A stretch of 64,000 bases of DNA from JAJFUI01 sp039698035 (GTDB taxonomy: Bacteria > Planctomycetota > Planctomycetia > Pirellulales > Thermoguttaceae). The notes beneath the pieces are model-generated. The model was not told the origin of the DNA. It saw nothing but the letters and a program-made list of their open reading frames with translations, and ran no database searches. The position numbers and the translations under genes are program-made. Positions 44,796 through 54,307 of this stretch are shown one piece after another. The first letter of the stretch is position 1; the number at the start of each line of letters is the position of its first letter. The stretch is taken from contig JBDKSW010000009.1 in assembly GCA_039698035.1 (NCBI GenBank), positions 124,001 to 188,000 on the forward strand. The letters run 5' to 3'.

Positions 44796-46343
44796 TCACT
44801 GCGGTGTTGAAGGGGTGCGAAGAGGAGCCTTCCCGTCGGATGGAGGGACGTCGCAGCGGGCCGTGCCGCGAGTTGCGTCATGACTCAACGGCAACTCCAA
44901 CGTGAACACGGCTCCGCCCTCTGGCCGGTTGCGTGCCAGCAGCGTTCCGTGATGTTCCTCGGCGATGCGGTTGCTAATGGCCAACCCCAAGCCCGTCCCA
45001 TGTTCCTTGCTGGTGACGAAGGGCTCGAAGATGCGGTCCAAGACCGACCGAGGGATGCCGGAGCCCGAATCCGACACGGAAACCCGACAGCCAGTCGTCT
45101 TGTCGTCGCTCGCATCGAGTGCGACGGACAGCGATCCTCCCTGCTGCATCGCCTCGATTCCGTTGAGCAGAAGGTTGACGAGTATCTGGTGGAGTTGTTC
45201 GGGATCGCCATCCACGATCACGGGCGTCTCTGGCAACTGCTCGACGACGGCAACGTTCTGATGCTTGGCTCGCCCTTCGACCAGATTCAACGCGCGGCGC
45301 ACGGTGGTGCGCAAATCGTGACGCACGCGGTGCAATTCGGGAGGGCGGGCAAAATCGAGCAATCCTTGGATGGTGTTCTCCATCCTGGCAATTTCCTGTT
45401 CGACCACCTGAAGTTGCTTCCCGGACAATGCCGTTGGCGGCCGTTGCATTGCCGTTTGAATCAGCAGCTTGACGGAAGTCAGCGGGTTGCGAAGCTCGTG
45501 TGCGACTCCGGCCGCCAATTCTCCCACGGCTGCCAACCGCTCGGCGGACATCGCCTGATGGCGCGTCTGCTGGAGTTCTTCCATCACCTGCCGAAGTCGG
45601 GCCGCGACAGTTTGCACCTGCTGGTGCAACTCGGGCAGATCGGCCTGATCTTGCACCTCGACGGAGCCCACCTCGCGGCGCACGTTGCCGGTGGCGTCCC
45701 TCAAGGTGACGCTGATCTGCGAAATCGAGCGGCGCAGACCACGAGCGACCCACAGGCCGCACAGCACGCCCACGATCGGCCCAAGAATCATGAAGGCCAG
45801 CCGGATGACGTTCACCGCGGTGCTGAGCCGGTTGCTTCGCAGCGTCGACTCGGCGAGGATGCGTTCATTGAGGTCGGCGAGTTGGCGGCACGGTTCGGCC
45901 ACGGCACGGGCTAGGCGGATCGTCTTTTCTCTCTCGGTGCTTTGCGGCGTCAGGATGCCCAGCACGCCGGCAGGCTTGAAGCGGGCCTCGATGTGATCGC
46001 GGTAAACGATGAAGTGCTCTTGTGCCGCTCGGACCAGAGCTTTTTCTTCGGGAGTGAACGAGGTTTTCTCGGCATCGTCCGAGTGCCGCTGAAAGGCCGA
46101 TTCCAGCTCGGTCGCCTCGATGTGGGTTTCGCGTTGTTCTTTTCCCGTCGCTTCGACGACCACCGCTTGAAGTCTCCAAAGTGCATCCTGCATGGCCCAG
46201 GCGGCGCGAATCGTGGAGACGTTTTCTTCCAGAACCCTGGAGTGATATTCGTAAACGCGATGAACGTAGTGATTCGTGATGCTGCTGCCGGCAATCCACA
46301 AGATGCTGACGAGGATTGTCGGCCCTATCACTTTCTTCCACAT
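44796..46343 (-). CDS. Membrane sensor histidine kinase
   Basis: About 515 residues. TM1 near 5-25 and TM2 near 180-200 flank a periplasmic domain with no recognised sensor fold. A HAMP-like region and a HisKA domain follow, with the His in ELAAGVAHELRNPLTSVK, then HATPase N box (HQILVNLLLNGIEAM), G1 (VSDSGSGIP) and G2 (GTGLGLAISNRI). It is partner to the adjacent NtrC-type regulator. The start MWKKVIGPT at 46343 follows GGAG; ATG 46361 is an alternative giving six more residues. Confidence 0.93.
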   Translation of the reverse strand: MWKKVIGPTILVSILWIAGSSITNHYVHRVYEYHSRVLEENVSTIRAAWAMQDALWRLQAVVVEATGKEQRETHIEATELESAFQRHSDDAEKTSFTPEEKALVRAAQEHFIVYRDHIEARFKPAGVLGILTPQSTEREKTIRLARAVAEPCRQLADLNERILAESTLRSNRLSTAVNVIRLAFMILGPIVGVLCGLWVARGLRRSISQISVTLRDATGNVRREVGSVEVQDQADLPELHQQVQTVAARLRQVMEELQQTRHQAMSAERLAAVGELAAGVAHELRNPLTSVKLLIQTAMQRPPTALSGKQLQVVEQEIARMENTIQGLLDFARPPELHRVRHDLRTTVRRALNLVEGRAKHQNVAVVEQLPETPVIVDGDPEQLHQILVNLLLNGIEAMQQGGSLSVALDASDDKTTGCRVSVSDSGSGIPRSVLDRIFEPFVTSKEHGTGLGLAISNRIAEEHHGTLLARNRPEGGAVFTLELPLSHDATRGTARCDVPPSDGKAPLRTPSTPQ

Positions 46344-46664
46344 GCGTGTGCTCCGTCTCATGGGGTCGAGACACGGAATCCCGACTATCGTTCGACAAGG
46401 GGACGCACCCGCGGCGCACCCGTGCTTAGCCTATTTTTCCAAAAAAGGTTACATTCGGCAATCGCCGCCTTTTACCTGATTGGCGATCGCCAGTGGGTGT
46501 GGAAAATATCTTTCCTTTGTGGTCAAAACGCTTGTCTTGAACCACATCCCTGCGTGGCCCGGTTCGCAGTGTCATCGGCACGATAATTCTTGGCTTGCCA
46601 AGGACTTGGGTGTGTCGGTGAGTCTCGCCGGCCACGGCACATGTCTTGCATGGGAGTTCCATCC
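46344..46664. other. Divergent intergenic region (kinase / GNAT gene)
   Basis: About 320 bases. It contains a GGCGATCGCC palindrome at about 46483-46492 in an AT-richer patch (46435-46520), but no clear sigma-54 element (GG-N10-GC) was found by eye. No gene is visible. Confidence 0.4.
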
Positions 46665-47363
46665 ATGCAAATGCTGGGTCACAACGAGTCGGACTACGCG
46701 CCGCCGCCGAGGAGCGAGACGGCCTTCGGTATTCGTCGCGCGGTTCGGGCGGACATCGCAGCGATCGTCAAGTTGCATGCCGTCAGCCTGCCTCAGTTTG
46801 ATCTGGCAGACCCTGGCCCCGCGTTCTTGCGGCGATTTTATTCGTTCGTGCTGCGCGACCCGGAGGGTTTCCTTTTCGTCTCGGAGCAAAGCCATGCGGT
46901 CGCAGGTTTTGTGGCCGGGTTGGCTCATCCCGTGCAACTCTATCAGAGGGTCGCTTCCGGGAGGTTTCACATCTTTGCCTGTGCTTCCGCGTGTCTGATC
47001 AGCCACCCGGTTCAGCTGCCGAAGTTCCTGGCCGACCTCCGCAGGGCACGCGGTTTCAAGGGCCAGTCCAGCGATGGTTGCGAGACCGCCTGCGAATTGA
47101 TTACCGTCGCTGTTCAGCCGCGGATGAGAATGCAGGGGCATGGAAAGGCCTTGGTCCTGGCGTTGGCCGAGGCAGCCAAGTGTCACAAGATGGCGCAAGT
47201 GTGTGTTCACGTGGGCTCCGACGACGGCGGGATGGCCATGTTCTATCGCAGCCTCGGATTCAAGCCGCTTCGCACCTTCAAGACATTCGACGCGCGATGG
47301 CTGGATGAGTACGTGTTGACGTTCGAGGACAATGGGATGGCTGGGCGATCCAGTCGCCCATGA
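46665..47363 (+). CDS. GNAT-family N-acetyltransferase-like protein
   Basis: 232 residues. The beta-alpha GNAT core is recognisable: FGIRRAVRADIAAIVKLH, the acetyl-CoA-binding segment MRMQGHGKALVLALAEAA (motif A pattern VxxxxRGxGxG, here QGHGKA) and YRSLGFKPLRTF, typical of the family end. Substrate unknown. The ATG at 46665 follows GGGAG (8-base spacing); earlier ATGs at 46641 and 46650 are alternatives. It is the first of a co-directional group up to 52115. Confidence 0.8.
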   Translation: MQMLGHNESDYAPPPRSETAFGIRRAVRADIAAIVKLHAVSLPQFDLADPGPAFLRRFYSFVLRDPEGFLFVSEQSHAVAGFVAGLAHPVQLYQRVASGRFHIFACASACLISHPVQLPKFLADLRRARGFKGQSSDGCETACELITVAVQPRMRMQGHGKALVLALAEAAKCHKMAQVCVHVGSDDGGMAMFYRSLGFKPLRTFKTFDARWLDEYVLTFEDNGMAGRSSRP

Positions 47364-47659
47364 GGACGCGGTTTGCGTCGGTTTCACGACGCGCTGGTTC
47401 CTAAGCGGTTGCCGTCCAACTCGGTTGGGCACTGGGTGAAAGCGTCTTGCCCTGGTGGACATGAAGTTTTCACGCCGCCCCCCCAGCGATTGGCAGCGGC
47501 GCGGGCCGTCTCTCGGAGACGCGCGTTTCGCAATGCGTTGTGCAGTCGGGACTTCGGAGGAACGGACGGGGCCGAACGCCGAAAGGCACATTTATTGCGA
47601 TGAATCAAAGCCGGTTGCCAGACGTTGTGTCTGCTTCGGCGCTATTGGAGAGCCCGCTG
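47364..47659. other. Intergenic region between GNAT and receiver-like genes
   Basis: About 296 bases with no convincing gene. An ATG at 47600 in frame with the next gene would extend it by 20 residues but lacks a close ribosome site; a GGAG site favours the start at 47660. Confidence 0.4.
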
Positions 47660-48058
47660 ATGTCCCATCGCATTCTGCTTGCCGATTCCGACCAGTTCTT
47701 GCTGGACCGTTGCCGCGAGTATCTCGAACGACGTGGTTTCCGTGTGATGACTGCGGCAACGGGCTTGGAATGTGTTGAGCGATTGCGCGACGGTGCGCCG
47801 GACGTCTTAGTGCTGGAGCCGTCGATTCTTTGGGGCGGCGGCGACGGGGTCTTGGCCATGATGCACGAAGAGCCAACGATCCCGAGGGTTCCTGTGATCG
47901 TCCTAACTTACGGATACGATCGCGGATCGCTGTATCGGTTGGCCCCGTATCGGATCGACGATTATCAGATCAAGCCGCTATCCGCAAGGCAGTTGGCCGA
48001 GCGCATTCGCGTGGTTCTTGCCTCCTATCCGCCCGCTGAAATTGGGATCGGCAACTAG
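47660..48058 (+). CDS. Receiver-like protein with Glu at the phospho-acceptor site
   Basis: 132 residues consisting of a single CheY-like domain without output domain. The start of the fold (SHRILLADSD), the hydrophobic strand before the acceptor (DVLVLEPSIL), the Thr in VIVLTYG and Lys in YQIKPLS are conserved. The phospho-acceptor Asp is replaced by Glu53, and the N-terminal acidic pair is D9-S10-D11. Such a site cannot be phosphorylated normally and may mimic a phosphorylated state. A gene encoding a TPR protein starts 4 bases after its stop. Confidence 0.75.
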   Translation: MSHRILLADSDQFLLDRCREYLERRGFRVMTAATGLECVERLRDGAPDVLVLEPSILWGGGDGVLAMMHEEPTIPRVPVIVLTYGYDRGSLYRLAPYRIDDYQIKPLSARQLAERIRVVLASYPPAEIGIGN

Positions 48059-48062
48059 CAAC

Positions 48063-48656
48063 ATGGATCACGACAAGCCGAACCACAAACTCGACTCGCA
48101 CGATACGGAGCGGCAAGTGATGCCCGCAACGGACTGTCATCATCTGAACATTCGCGCGGCGGGGAAGACATACCGTCTCGATTTTCGACAGGCATTTTCG
48201 TTTGGCTACACATTGCTTCGGACCCGGAAGTTCAAGGATGCCGCCCGTGTCTTCGAGTCGATGGCGAACATTGGGGGCTCGGATCCCGCGGTGGTCACGA
48301 TGTTGGCCTATTGCAAAGCCGGCTTGAGGGAATACCAGGCGTGCAGCGCGCTGTTGTGCAACGTATTTGTGGATGACGCGAGGCCCCGGGCCGAGCAACT
48401 GCACGCGGCGTTCGTCTATCTCAGCGTCGGCATGTGGACGGACGCCATCGACGAACTTACGAAGATGACGCGGAAGTGTCCTGATTTGCCAATCGTCTGT
48501 CTGCTGCTGGGCGACGTGTTGGCCATGCGGGGAAAACGCAGAAAAGCGATTCTCTGTTGGCGGCTGGCTGCTGCACGAGACCGCAAGGATGGAGCAGTTG
48601 CGGCCGTCGCCCGGCGTTTGATCTCTTCTCAGACGAGAACTCGCCCAAACCCCTGA
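48063..48656 (+). CDS. TPR-like protein
   Basis: 197 residues. The repeats FSFGYTLLRTRKFKDAARVF, DPAVVTMLAYCKAGLREYQA and AAFVYLSVGMWTDAIDEL match tetratricopeptide motifs, in the arrangement of SycD-like type III chaperones. Their SycD-like similarity is weak, and no type III secretion gene is present here. The N-terminal 30 residues are polar. It follows the Glu-receiver gene by 4 bases and precedes otsA by 13 bases, so it is probably cotranscribed. Confidence 0.6.
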   Translation: MDHDKPNHKLDSHDTERQVMPATDCHHLNIRAAGKTYRLDFRQAFSFGYTLLRTRKFKDAARVFESMANIGGSDPAVVTMLAYCKAGLREYQACSALLCNVFVDDARPRAEQLHAAFVYLSVGMWTDAIDELTKMTRKCPDLPIVCLLLGDVLAMRGKRRKAILCWRLAAARDRKDGAVAAVARRLISSQTRTRPNP

Positions 48657-48669
48657 CCTAGGAGGCGAC

Positions 48670-50166
48670 ATGGCTTGGACAAGAGAGCGACTGGAAAACG
48701 CCGTGCGCGAGCGGCTTGGCGATGCCAAGCTTGTCGTGGTCGCCAACCGCGAGCCGTATATCCACGTCTACGAGGGGGACGAGGTCCGTTGCATGCGGCC
48801 GGCGAGCGGTCTGACGACTGCGTTGGATCCGGTGATGCGGGCTTGCGGCGGCGTTTGGGTCGCCCACGGCAGCGGCAACGCGGACCGCGCGATGACGGAC
48901 GACCAAGATCGAGTGGCCGTGCCGCCGGAAGACCCGGCCTATACGCTGCGGCGCGTTTGGCTCAGCAAAAGCGAGGAACAGGGGTATTACTACGGCTTTT
49001 CCAACGAGGCCCTTTGGCCGCTGTGTCACGTGGCGTATATGCGGCCGCGGTTCAACTCCGGCGATTGGGAGCAATACAAACAGGTCAACGCCAAGTTCGC
49101 CGAGGCTGTCCTCTCCGAGGTGGGCGACGGACCGGCCATTGTCTTCGTGCAGGACTATCATCTCGCGCTTCTGCCCCGCATGTTAAAGAATGCCCGCGAC
49201 GACTTGGTTGTCGCCCACTTCTGGCACATTCCCTGGCCCAATCGCGAGGTGTTTCGCGTCTGCCCTTGGCAAGAAGAGATTCTCGACGGCCTGTTGGGCA
49301 ATGATCTACTGGCGTTTCACATCCAGTACCACTGCAACAACTTTCTGGACACCGTGGATCGCGCCTTGGAGGCCAAGGTGGACTGGGATCACTTCTGCGT
49401 TACCCGAGGCGGTCGCACGACCTGCGTGCGTCCTTTTCCGATCAGCATCGACCCGGAATTGGTGCGATCATGTTTGCCTCTTGACACGGCCGCCACGGAA
49501 CGCCACCTCCGCCAACATCTTGGGCTTCGGAACGAACGGATTCTTGTAGGCGTGGACCGCGTTGACTACACCAAGGGCATTCCCGAGCGATTCGCCGCCA
49601 TTGATCGGCTGCTCTATTTGCACCCGGAAGTGAAGGGAACGTTTTGCTTCGTTCAGATCGGCGCGCCCAGCCGCGTTCATATTTCCGCCTATCGGCGTCT
49701 CAACGAGGAGCTGGACGCGATGGCGGACGAGATCAACTGGCGCCACGGCCAAGGGACCTGGCGGCCGATCGTGTTCGTCAACGAGCACTATTCTCCCGAG
49801 CAGGTGTTCGGACTCTACCGGATCGCGGCCGGCTGCGTGGTGAGTTCGCTCCACGACGGGATGAATCTCGTGGCCAAGGAGTTCGTCGCATCCCGAGACG
49901 ATGAGCAAGGGGTGCTGGTGCTTTCGCAGTTCACCGGTGCGGCCCGGGAATTGACCGATGCGCTTCTGGTCAATCCATACTCGGCGGATGGGTTCGCCGA
50001 GGCTTTGTATTATGCCTTGACGATGCCTCCGGCGGAGCAACAGCAACGCATGGCTCGGATGCAGCAACGGACGAACGACAACAACATTTATCGCTGGGCC
50101 GGAACGCTGTTGTCGGAGGCGAGCAAGTTGATGAAGACGCGGCAGACCGTGGGAGAGCTGGTATGA
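48670..50166 (+). CDS. otsA: Alpha,alpha-trehalose-6-phosphate synthase
   Basis: OtsA makes trehalose-6-phosphate from UDP-glucose and glucose-6-phosphate. This GT20 enzyme has 498 residues with VVVANREPYIH, VFVQDYHLALLPRML, HIPWPNREVF, GVDRVDYTKGIPERF (phosphate and nucleotide-sugar contacts) and SLHDGMNLVAKEFVAS. GGAGG 7 bases before the ATG is a strong ribosome site. It overlaps otsB by 4 bases (ATGA). The usual product after otsB is trehalose, a stress compatible solute. Confidence 0.95.
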   Translation: MAWTRERLENAVRERLGDAKLVVVANREPYIHVYEGDEVRCMRPASGLTTALDPVMRACGGVWVAHGSGNADRAMTDDQDRVAVPPEDPAYTLRRVWLSKSEEQGYYYGFSNEALWPLCHVAYMRPRFNSGDWEQYKQVNAKFAEAVLSEVGDGPAIVFVQDYHLALLPRMLKNARDDLVVAHFWHIPWPNREVFRVCPWQEEILDGLLGNDLLAFHIQYHCNNFLDTVDRALEAKVDWDHFCVTRGGRTTCVRPFPISIDPELVRSCLPLDTAATERHLRQHLGLRNERILVGVDRVDYTKGIPERFAAIDRLLYLHPEVKGTFCFVQIGAPSRVHISAYRRLNEELDAMADEINWRHGQGTWRPIVFVNEHYSPEQVFGLYRIAAGCVVSSLHDGMNLVAKEFVASRDDEQGVLVLSQFTGAARELTDALLVNPYSADGFAEALYYALTMPPAEQQQRMARMQQRTNDNNIYRWAGTLLSEASKLMKTRQTVGELV

Positions 50167-50999
50167 GGACTCTGATGCAGGAAGCATTGGAGCAACTGCT
50201 CGCGGCGCATCGCCACGGCGGTCCTTTGGTTCTGTTATTCGATTATGACGGGACGCTCGCTGCCATTGCGGAACGTCCGGAATTGGCCGTATTGCCTCCG
50301 AGCACCCGGCAGGCGTTGGTGCGGCTCATGCACCTCGCGAAGGTCGAAGTCGGCGTCCTCAGCGCCCGGCGACTCGACGACTTGAGAGCCGTGCTGGCGC
50401 TGCCGGGGCTGTATCTCGCGGGATCCAGTGGAATGGAATTGGACCTCCGGGGAACCCGCGTCGAGCATCCGCGGGCCAGCCAAGCCGCGGAGATGATCGA
50501 TCGCCTGGCGAAGCGCCTTGGCGACGCGATGGCGGCCTACCGCGGCGCGTGGCTAGAACGGAAACGGCTGGCCCTGACGATCCACTATCGCCAGGTCGCC
50601 GACGACCTTCTGGAATCGCTCGAGATCCACGTGGCGCAAGCGACCAAGGACTTCGCGAGCGATGTGCGAACCGTACAAGCGCCGAAAGCCTGGGAGATCG
50701 CGCCTCGCTGGGGTTGGACGAAAGGCGACGCCGTTCGTTTGATGGTTGCGGATGTTGGCGTTCCCGACGGCGTCATCCTGTACGCCGGCGATGCAGCCAA
50801 CGATGCCGAGGCAATCGATGCGACCATGGCGCTGGGCGGGATTGCTCTGGGTATTGGCCCCCATGCGCCAGCGGCTGCGAGATACCGCTTGCCCAAGCCC
50901 GTCGCGCTCGGGCGATTTCTGGGCAGCCTGGCGACGGCGTTGGAGGAGAGCGTGTATGCGGCGGACAGTTCAGAAAACGCGATCTCCGAAATTCTCTAA
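50163..50999 (+). CDS. otsB: Trehalose-6-phosphate phosphatase
   Basis: HAD-superfamily phosphatase, 278 residues, converting trehalose-6-phosphate to trehalose. Motif I LLFDYDGTLAAIAERPE with nucleophilic Asp, motif III region WGWTKGDAVRLM and motif IV LYAGDAANDAEAIDAT (acidic pair) are intact. It overlaps otsA by 4 bases, so the two enzymes are made in step. The next gene starts 36 bases after the stop. Confidence 0.92.
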   Translation: MRTLMQEALEQLLAAHRHGGPLVLLFDYDGTLAAIAERPELAVLPPSTRQALVRLMHLAKVEVGVLSARRLDDLRAVLALPGLYLAGSSGMELDLRGTRVEHPRASQAAEMIDRLAKRLGDAMAAYRGAWLERKRLALTIHYRQVADDLLESLEIHVAQATKDFASDVRTVQAPKAWEIAPRWGWTKGDAVRLMVADVGVPDGVILYAGDAANDAEAIDATMALGGIALGIGPHAPAAARYRLPKPVALGRFLGSLATALEESVYAADSSENAISEIL

Positions 51000-51035
51000 A
51001 ACGGGGTTGCGAGCAATCGCACTCCGGACAGATCC

Positions 51036-51716
51036 ATGTCACACCAGCAACCTAGCAAGCATGAATCGCTAGTCCAACGTATCAAGGGCTACCGGCGCAC
51101 GCTGCAACTCATTGCCTATGAGATCCATGACGGATTCACCCAGCACGCCGTGGCGGCGTTGTTCCACCTGGAGGCCGTCCAAGAACACGCGGTCGACGGT
51201 GACGAGCGAACGTCGAATGCCTGCAGGGCGGCGGTCGGATGCCTGAAACGGAGCATCCTTGAATCGCGAAGGCTCACTGACGAATTGCGGCACGGCTCGC
51301 CGGAGATGTTCGGCCTCGGAACGGCCATTGGCACGCTTATCGCCGAGATTCACTCGAATAATGGGCCAGAAGTGGACGTGTGTTGGCGGGTCGACACCGA
51401 CACACTGTCCGCTCGAGTGGCCCACGCCGTGTACCGCATCATTCAGGAAGGACTGACCAATGCGAGGAGGCATAGCCATAGCGAAAGAGTCCAAGTGCGG
51501 TTGACTGAGGAGGGCGAATGGCTGGTTTTGGAGGTGGAGGACTTTGGCGTGGGCTTCGAGACCGACGGCATCACGCAGGATTGCGTGGGATTGGAAGGCA
51601 TTCGGCTTCGGGCCGCGTTGCTCGGCGGGGTTGCCGACATCCAGAGCACCCCCGGCTGTGGCACGACGATCTCGGTCCGATTGCCTCTCACGCGAAAATT
51701 ACAGTGGACTCCGTGA
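51036..51716 (+). CDS. Soluble NarX/LiaS-type histidine kinase
   Basis: 226 residues, no membrane segment and no sensor domain. The HisKA_3 helix contains YEIHDGFTQHAVAAL, with the conserved phospho-accepting His. The HATPase-like half has YRIIQEGLTNARRHSHSE (N box), EDFGVGFETDG (G1) and GLEGIRLRAALLGG (G2). Such short kinases usually pair with LuxR/NarL-type receivers, but none adjoins; the nearest receiver-like protein is the Glu-substituted one 3 kb upstream. It is co-directional with otsB. Confidence 0.85.
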   Translation: MSHQQPSKHESLVQRIKGYRRTLQLIAYEIHDGFTQHAVAALFHLEAVQEHAVDGDERTSNACRAAVGCLKRSILESRRLTDELRHGSPEMFGLGTAIGTLIAEIHSNNGPEVDVCWRVDTDTLSARVAHAVYRIIQEGLTNARRHSHSERVQVRLTEEGEWLVLEVEDFGVGFETDGITQDCVGLEGIRLRAALLGGVADIQSTPGCGTTISVRLPLTRKLQWTP

Positions 51717-51818
51717 CGTGGCCTCGTGTTGCTGTCGCGATTTGCGAAGGCTGTGTGCACGATGTGGCCAAGGGGCGCGCTGCGAACAGCGTCAGAGTGA
51801 ATGCCGAGGAGGTGCGTT

Positions 51819-52115
51819 ATGAAACTGAACGTTCTTGCATTTGGGCTGGCCTGCGGACTGGTCTGGGGCCTTGGGGTCTTTTGTCTCGCTTGGTGGGTGA
51901 TGGCCTTCGAGGGGGTGACCGGCGATCCGATGGTGCTCGGCCATCTCTATCGGGGATTCAATATCTCCCCGCTGGGTAGCGTCATCGGGCTCGTGTGGGC
52001 GACTGTGGACGGCTTCGTGGGCGGAGCGATCCTGGCGTGGTTCTACAACCGCTTCGCCGCTTGCCTGTGTCATTGCGAGCGGCCTACGGAGGGCGGCGAC
52101 GGCCCGCGCCGTTGA
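51819..52115 (+). CDS. Holin-like small membrane protein
   Basis: 98 residues. Two hydrophobic segments are seen: FGLACGLVWGLGVFCLAWWV (about 8-27) and a second around 55-75 with SVIGLVWATVDGFVGGAI. This matches the small bacterial family annotated as bacteriophage-holin-like, with an IxGLVWxxVDGFxGG core. No other phage gene adjoins, so it is probably a host membrane protein rather than a prophage lysis gene. The ATG follows GAGGAGG. Confidence 0.7.
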   Translation: MKLNVLAFGLACGLVWGLGVFCLAWWVMAFEGVTGDPMVLGHLYRGFNISPLGSVIGLVWATVDGFVGGAILAWFYNRFAACLCHCERPTEGGDGPRR

Positions 52116-52140
52116 CCGCTGGGTTGATCGCCGCTGCCCG

Positions 52141-52169
52141 TTGCAATTGAAGTCCTTGTCGTATATGCT
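52141..52169 (+). promoter_or_regulatory. Candidate sigma-70 promoter upstream of tRNA-Lys
   Basis: TTGCAA (52141-52146) and TATGCT (52164-52169) are separated by 17 bases. The start would lie about 115 bases before the mature tRNA, a long but possible leader. Confidence 0.35.
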
Positions 52170-52265
52170 TTACCGCTTGTCTGGAATTCATGGCGGTGAA
52201 ATCCGCTCTTAGCTGCATCCACTCGGGCCGAATTCTGGACCACAGGCGTCTTGTGTGCGATGACG

Positions 52266-52290
52266 TAAGTGCTTTCTGAGAAAGCACTTA
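52266..52290 (+). repeat. Perfect 11-bp inverted repeat abutting tRNA-Lys
   Basis: TAAGTGCTTTC (52266-52276), a 3-base loop (TGA) and the exact complement GAAAGCACTTA (52280-52290). The stem ends one base before the first tRNA nucleotide. It may be a leader hairpin affecting 5' processing, or a recombination-type site. Confidence 0.75.
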
Positions 52291-52360
<70 letters not shown>

Positions 52361-52363
<3 letters not shown>

Positions 52364-54247
52364 CTTGCCGTCTGACCGGCGGTTCGCCAACGAGAGCACC
52401 TCGTGCAGGGGGCCGCCACGGGCGGCCAGCGCGTCGACACGGCGCGTCATGGCCGGATCTTCCACAAGCGGCGGTGCATGGTGCGGCTTTAGTCGGGCGT
52501 CGATGACCAACGACCCGTGGCAGCCCCAGTGTTTGTCCGCCACGAACGGCTGGATGCCAAGAATGTCCGTGGCCGGATCGCTCCGGGTGAAGGTCGTCCA
52601 GAGAAAGTTCTCCAGCGATCCAGCGGCGAAGTCGCTCTCATCGACGATCACGACCAGCGGAAACTCGTTGATCGCGTCCCGGCGAGAATACTGCTCGCAA
52701 AATCGCACGACGGTCTTGTCGCGTGCCGTCGGGCTGCCTGATCCTTCGACCGTTGCCGACGGCCCTTCCACGACGAGCACTCCCGGCATCGCCACGCGCG
52801 GCCGGCGGAAGCCCAGCGCCTCGGGCAGCATCATCGGGTCATCCAGCGTGGTCGGCAGCCTCCGGTTGGCCGGGCCGGCCGCACAGACGACGACCTTCGA
52901 GCCCTCGTTGAGCCGCCCGCTGCTGTAATCGAGCGTATCGATCGTCGTGCAGGTCTGGAAGTGCAAGTCGCGACGCCAATCGACCCGTTCGAGCACATGG
53001 CCGAAGAACTGCGGCACATTCCGAACGTCCAATGCCGGATCGTCCTCGGCGGCAACAATCCAAAGATACTTGGCCAGCGACAACTGTCCGTGGCCCAGCA
53101 GGGCGTTGGCCAGCGTGAGCAACTCGCGTGGCCGGCGTGGTTGATCGTAAGGCAGGTAACGCTCGCTGCCGATGGCCAGCAGCAGCGGATGCACGCCGGC
53201 CGCGTCGACGGCGTTGACGGCCCTGACGCCCGGAATCTGACGGGGAACGACCGGCCCGACCAACTCATGGATCAGTTCGCCCAAGATCGAATCTTCTTGC
53301 GGCGGGCGGCCCACGACCGTGAAGGGCCAGATGGCGTCGCGGCGATGCCAGACCTTCTCGACTCGCATTACCGGGAAATCGTGCGTCAGGCTGTAATAAC
53401 CCAGATGATCGCCGAAGGGGCCTTCGGGCTTGAGTTGGCTGGGCTCGATGAAGCCGCTGATGCAGAAATCGGCTTCGGCATGGATTGGCAACTCGCTTCC
53501 ACGGCAGATCATCGGAACGCGGCGACGCCCCAGCACGCCGGCCAGCGTCAGCTCGCTCATTCCCTCGGGCAGCGGCATCACCGCGGCGACCGTCATGGCC
53601 GGCGGCCCGCCCAGGAACACGTTGACCCGGAGCGGTTCGCCGCGGCGCATGGCGGCGGCGTGATGCGCGGCGATGCCCCGATGAAGCTGGTAGTGCATGC
53701 CGACTTCGGCGTCGGGCTCATAGCGGCCGCCGGAAAGCTGCACGCGATACATGCCCAGGTTGCTTTCGGCGAAGCCTGGAGCGTCAGGGTTCTCGGTGTA
53801 GACTTGCGGCAGCGTGACGTAGGCGCCGCCATCGTTGGGCCATGATCTGAGCCGTGGCAGCCGTTCGAGCGTCGTCTCGCAATGCAACACGGGGCCCGAG
53901 CGAACGCGCCGCGGTCTGGTGAGCAGGGCCGACCAGGGCGTCTTGAGGTACAGCCGGGGCCGCCGCATGATGTCGGCCGGGTCGACCTGCAGGGCGACGA
54001 GTCGCCGCAACCGGTCGAGCGAATCGCGAAAGAGATACCGCACGCGGTCCCTCGTGCCGAACAGATTGCTCAGCATAGGGAACTGGCAACCGACCACGTT
54101 CTCGAACAGCAAGGCCGGCCCGCCCGCCCGAAACACGCGCCGCTGAATTTCCGCGATTTCCAGATTCGCATCGACGGGCGTTTGCACCCGCAACAACTGT
54201 CCACGGGCTTCGAGATCGTTGACGCACTCACGAAGGTTGCGATGCAT
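52361..54247 (-). CDS. ubiD: UbiD-family decarboxylase
   Basis: 628-residue UbiD-type decarboxylase. These enzymes use prenylated FMN to decarboxylate unsaturated acids. Visible blocks: N-terminal RECVNDLEARGQLLRV, GGPALLFENV, the middle EADFCISGFIEP and GPFGDHLGYYS, and a C-terminal SDPATDILG and DKHWGCHGSL region. UbiX, which makes the cofactor, is not adjacent. Length is longer than the typical 490-500, with additional residues in both halves. The substrate cannot be deduced. The stop codon overlaps the tRNA-Lys 3' end. Confidence 0.88.
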
Positions 54248-54307
54248 CGTGCCTCGGAGAGTTGGACAGCCGACCGGGCGCGGCCAATGGAACGTCGGGA
54301 CGATCGC

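Larger units (their letters stand above)
52116..52290. other. Leader region of tRNA-Lys
   Basis: About 175 bases containing a candidate promoter (52141-52169) and a perfect hairpin (52266-52290) that ends right at the tRNA. No coding signal was seen. Confidence 0.45.

Noticed and set aside
51819..52115. Prophage lysis gene reading of the holin-like protein
   Set aside because: No endolysin, integrase or structural phage gene is nearby, and the family is common on bacterial chromosomes.
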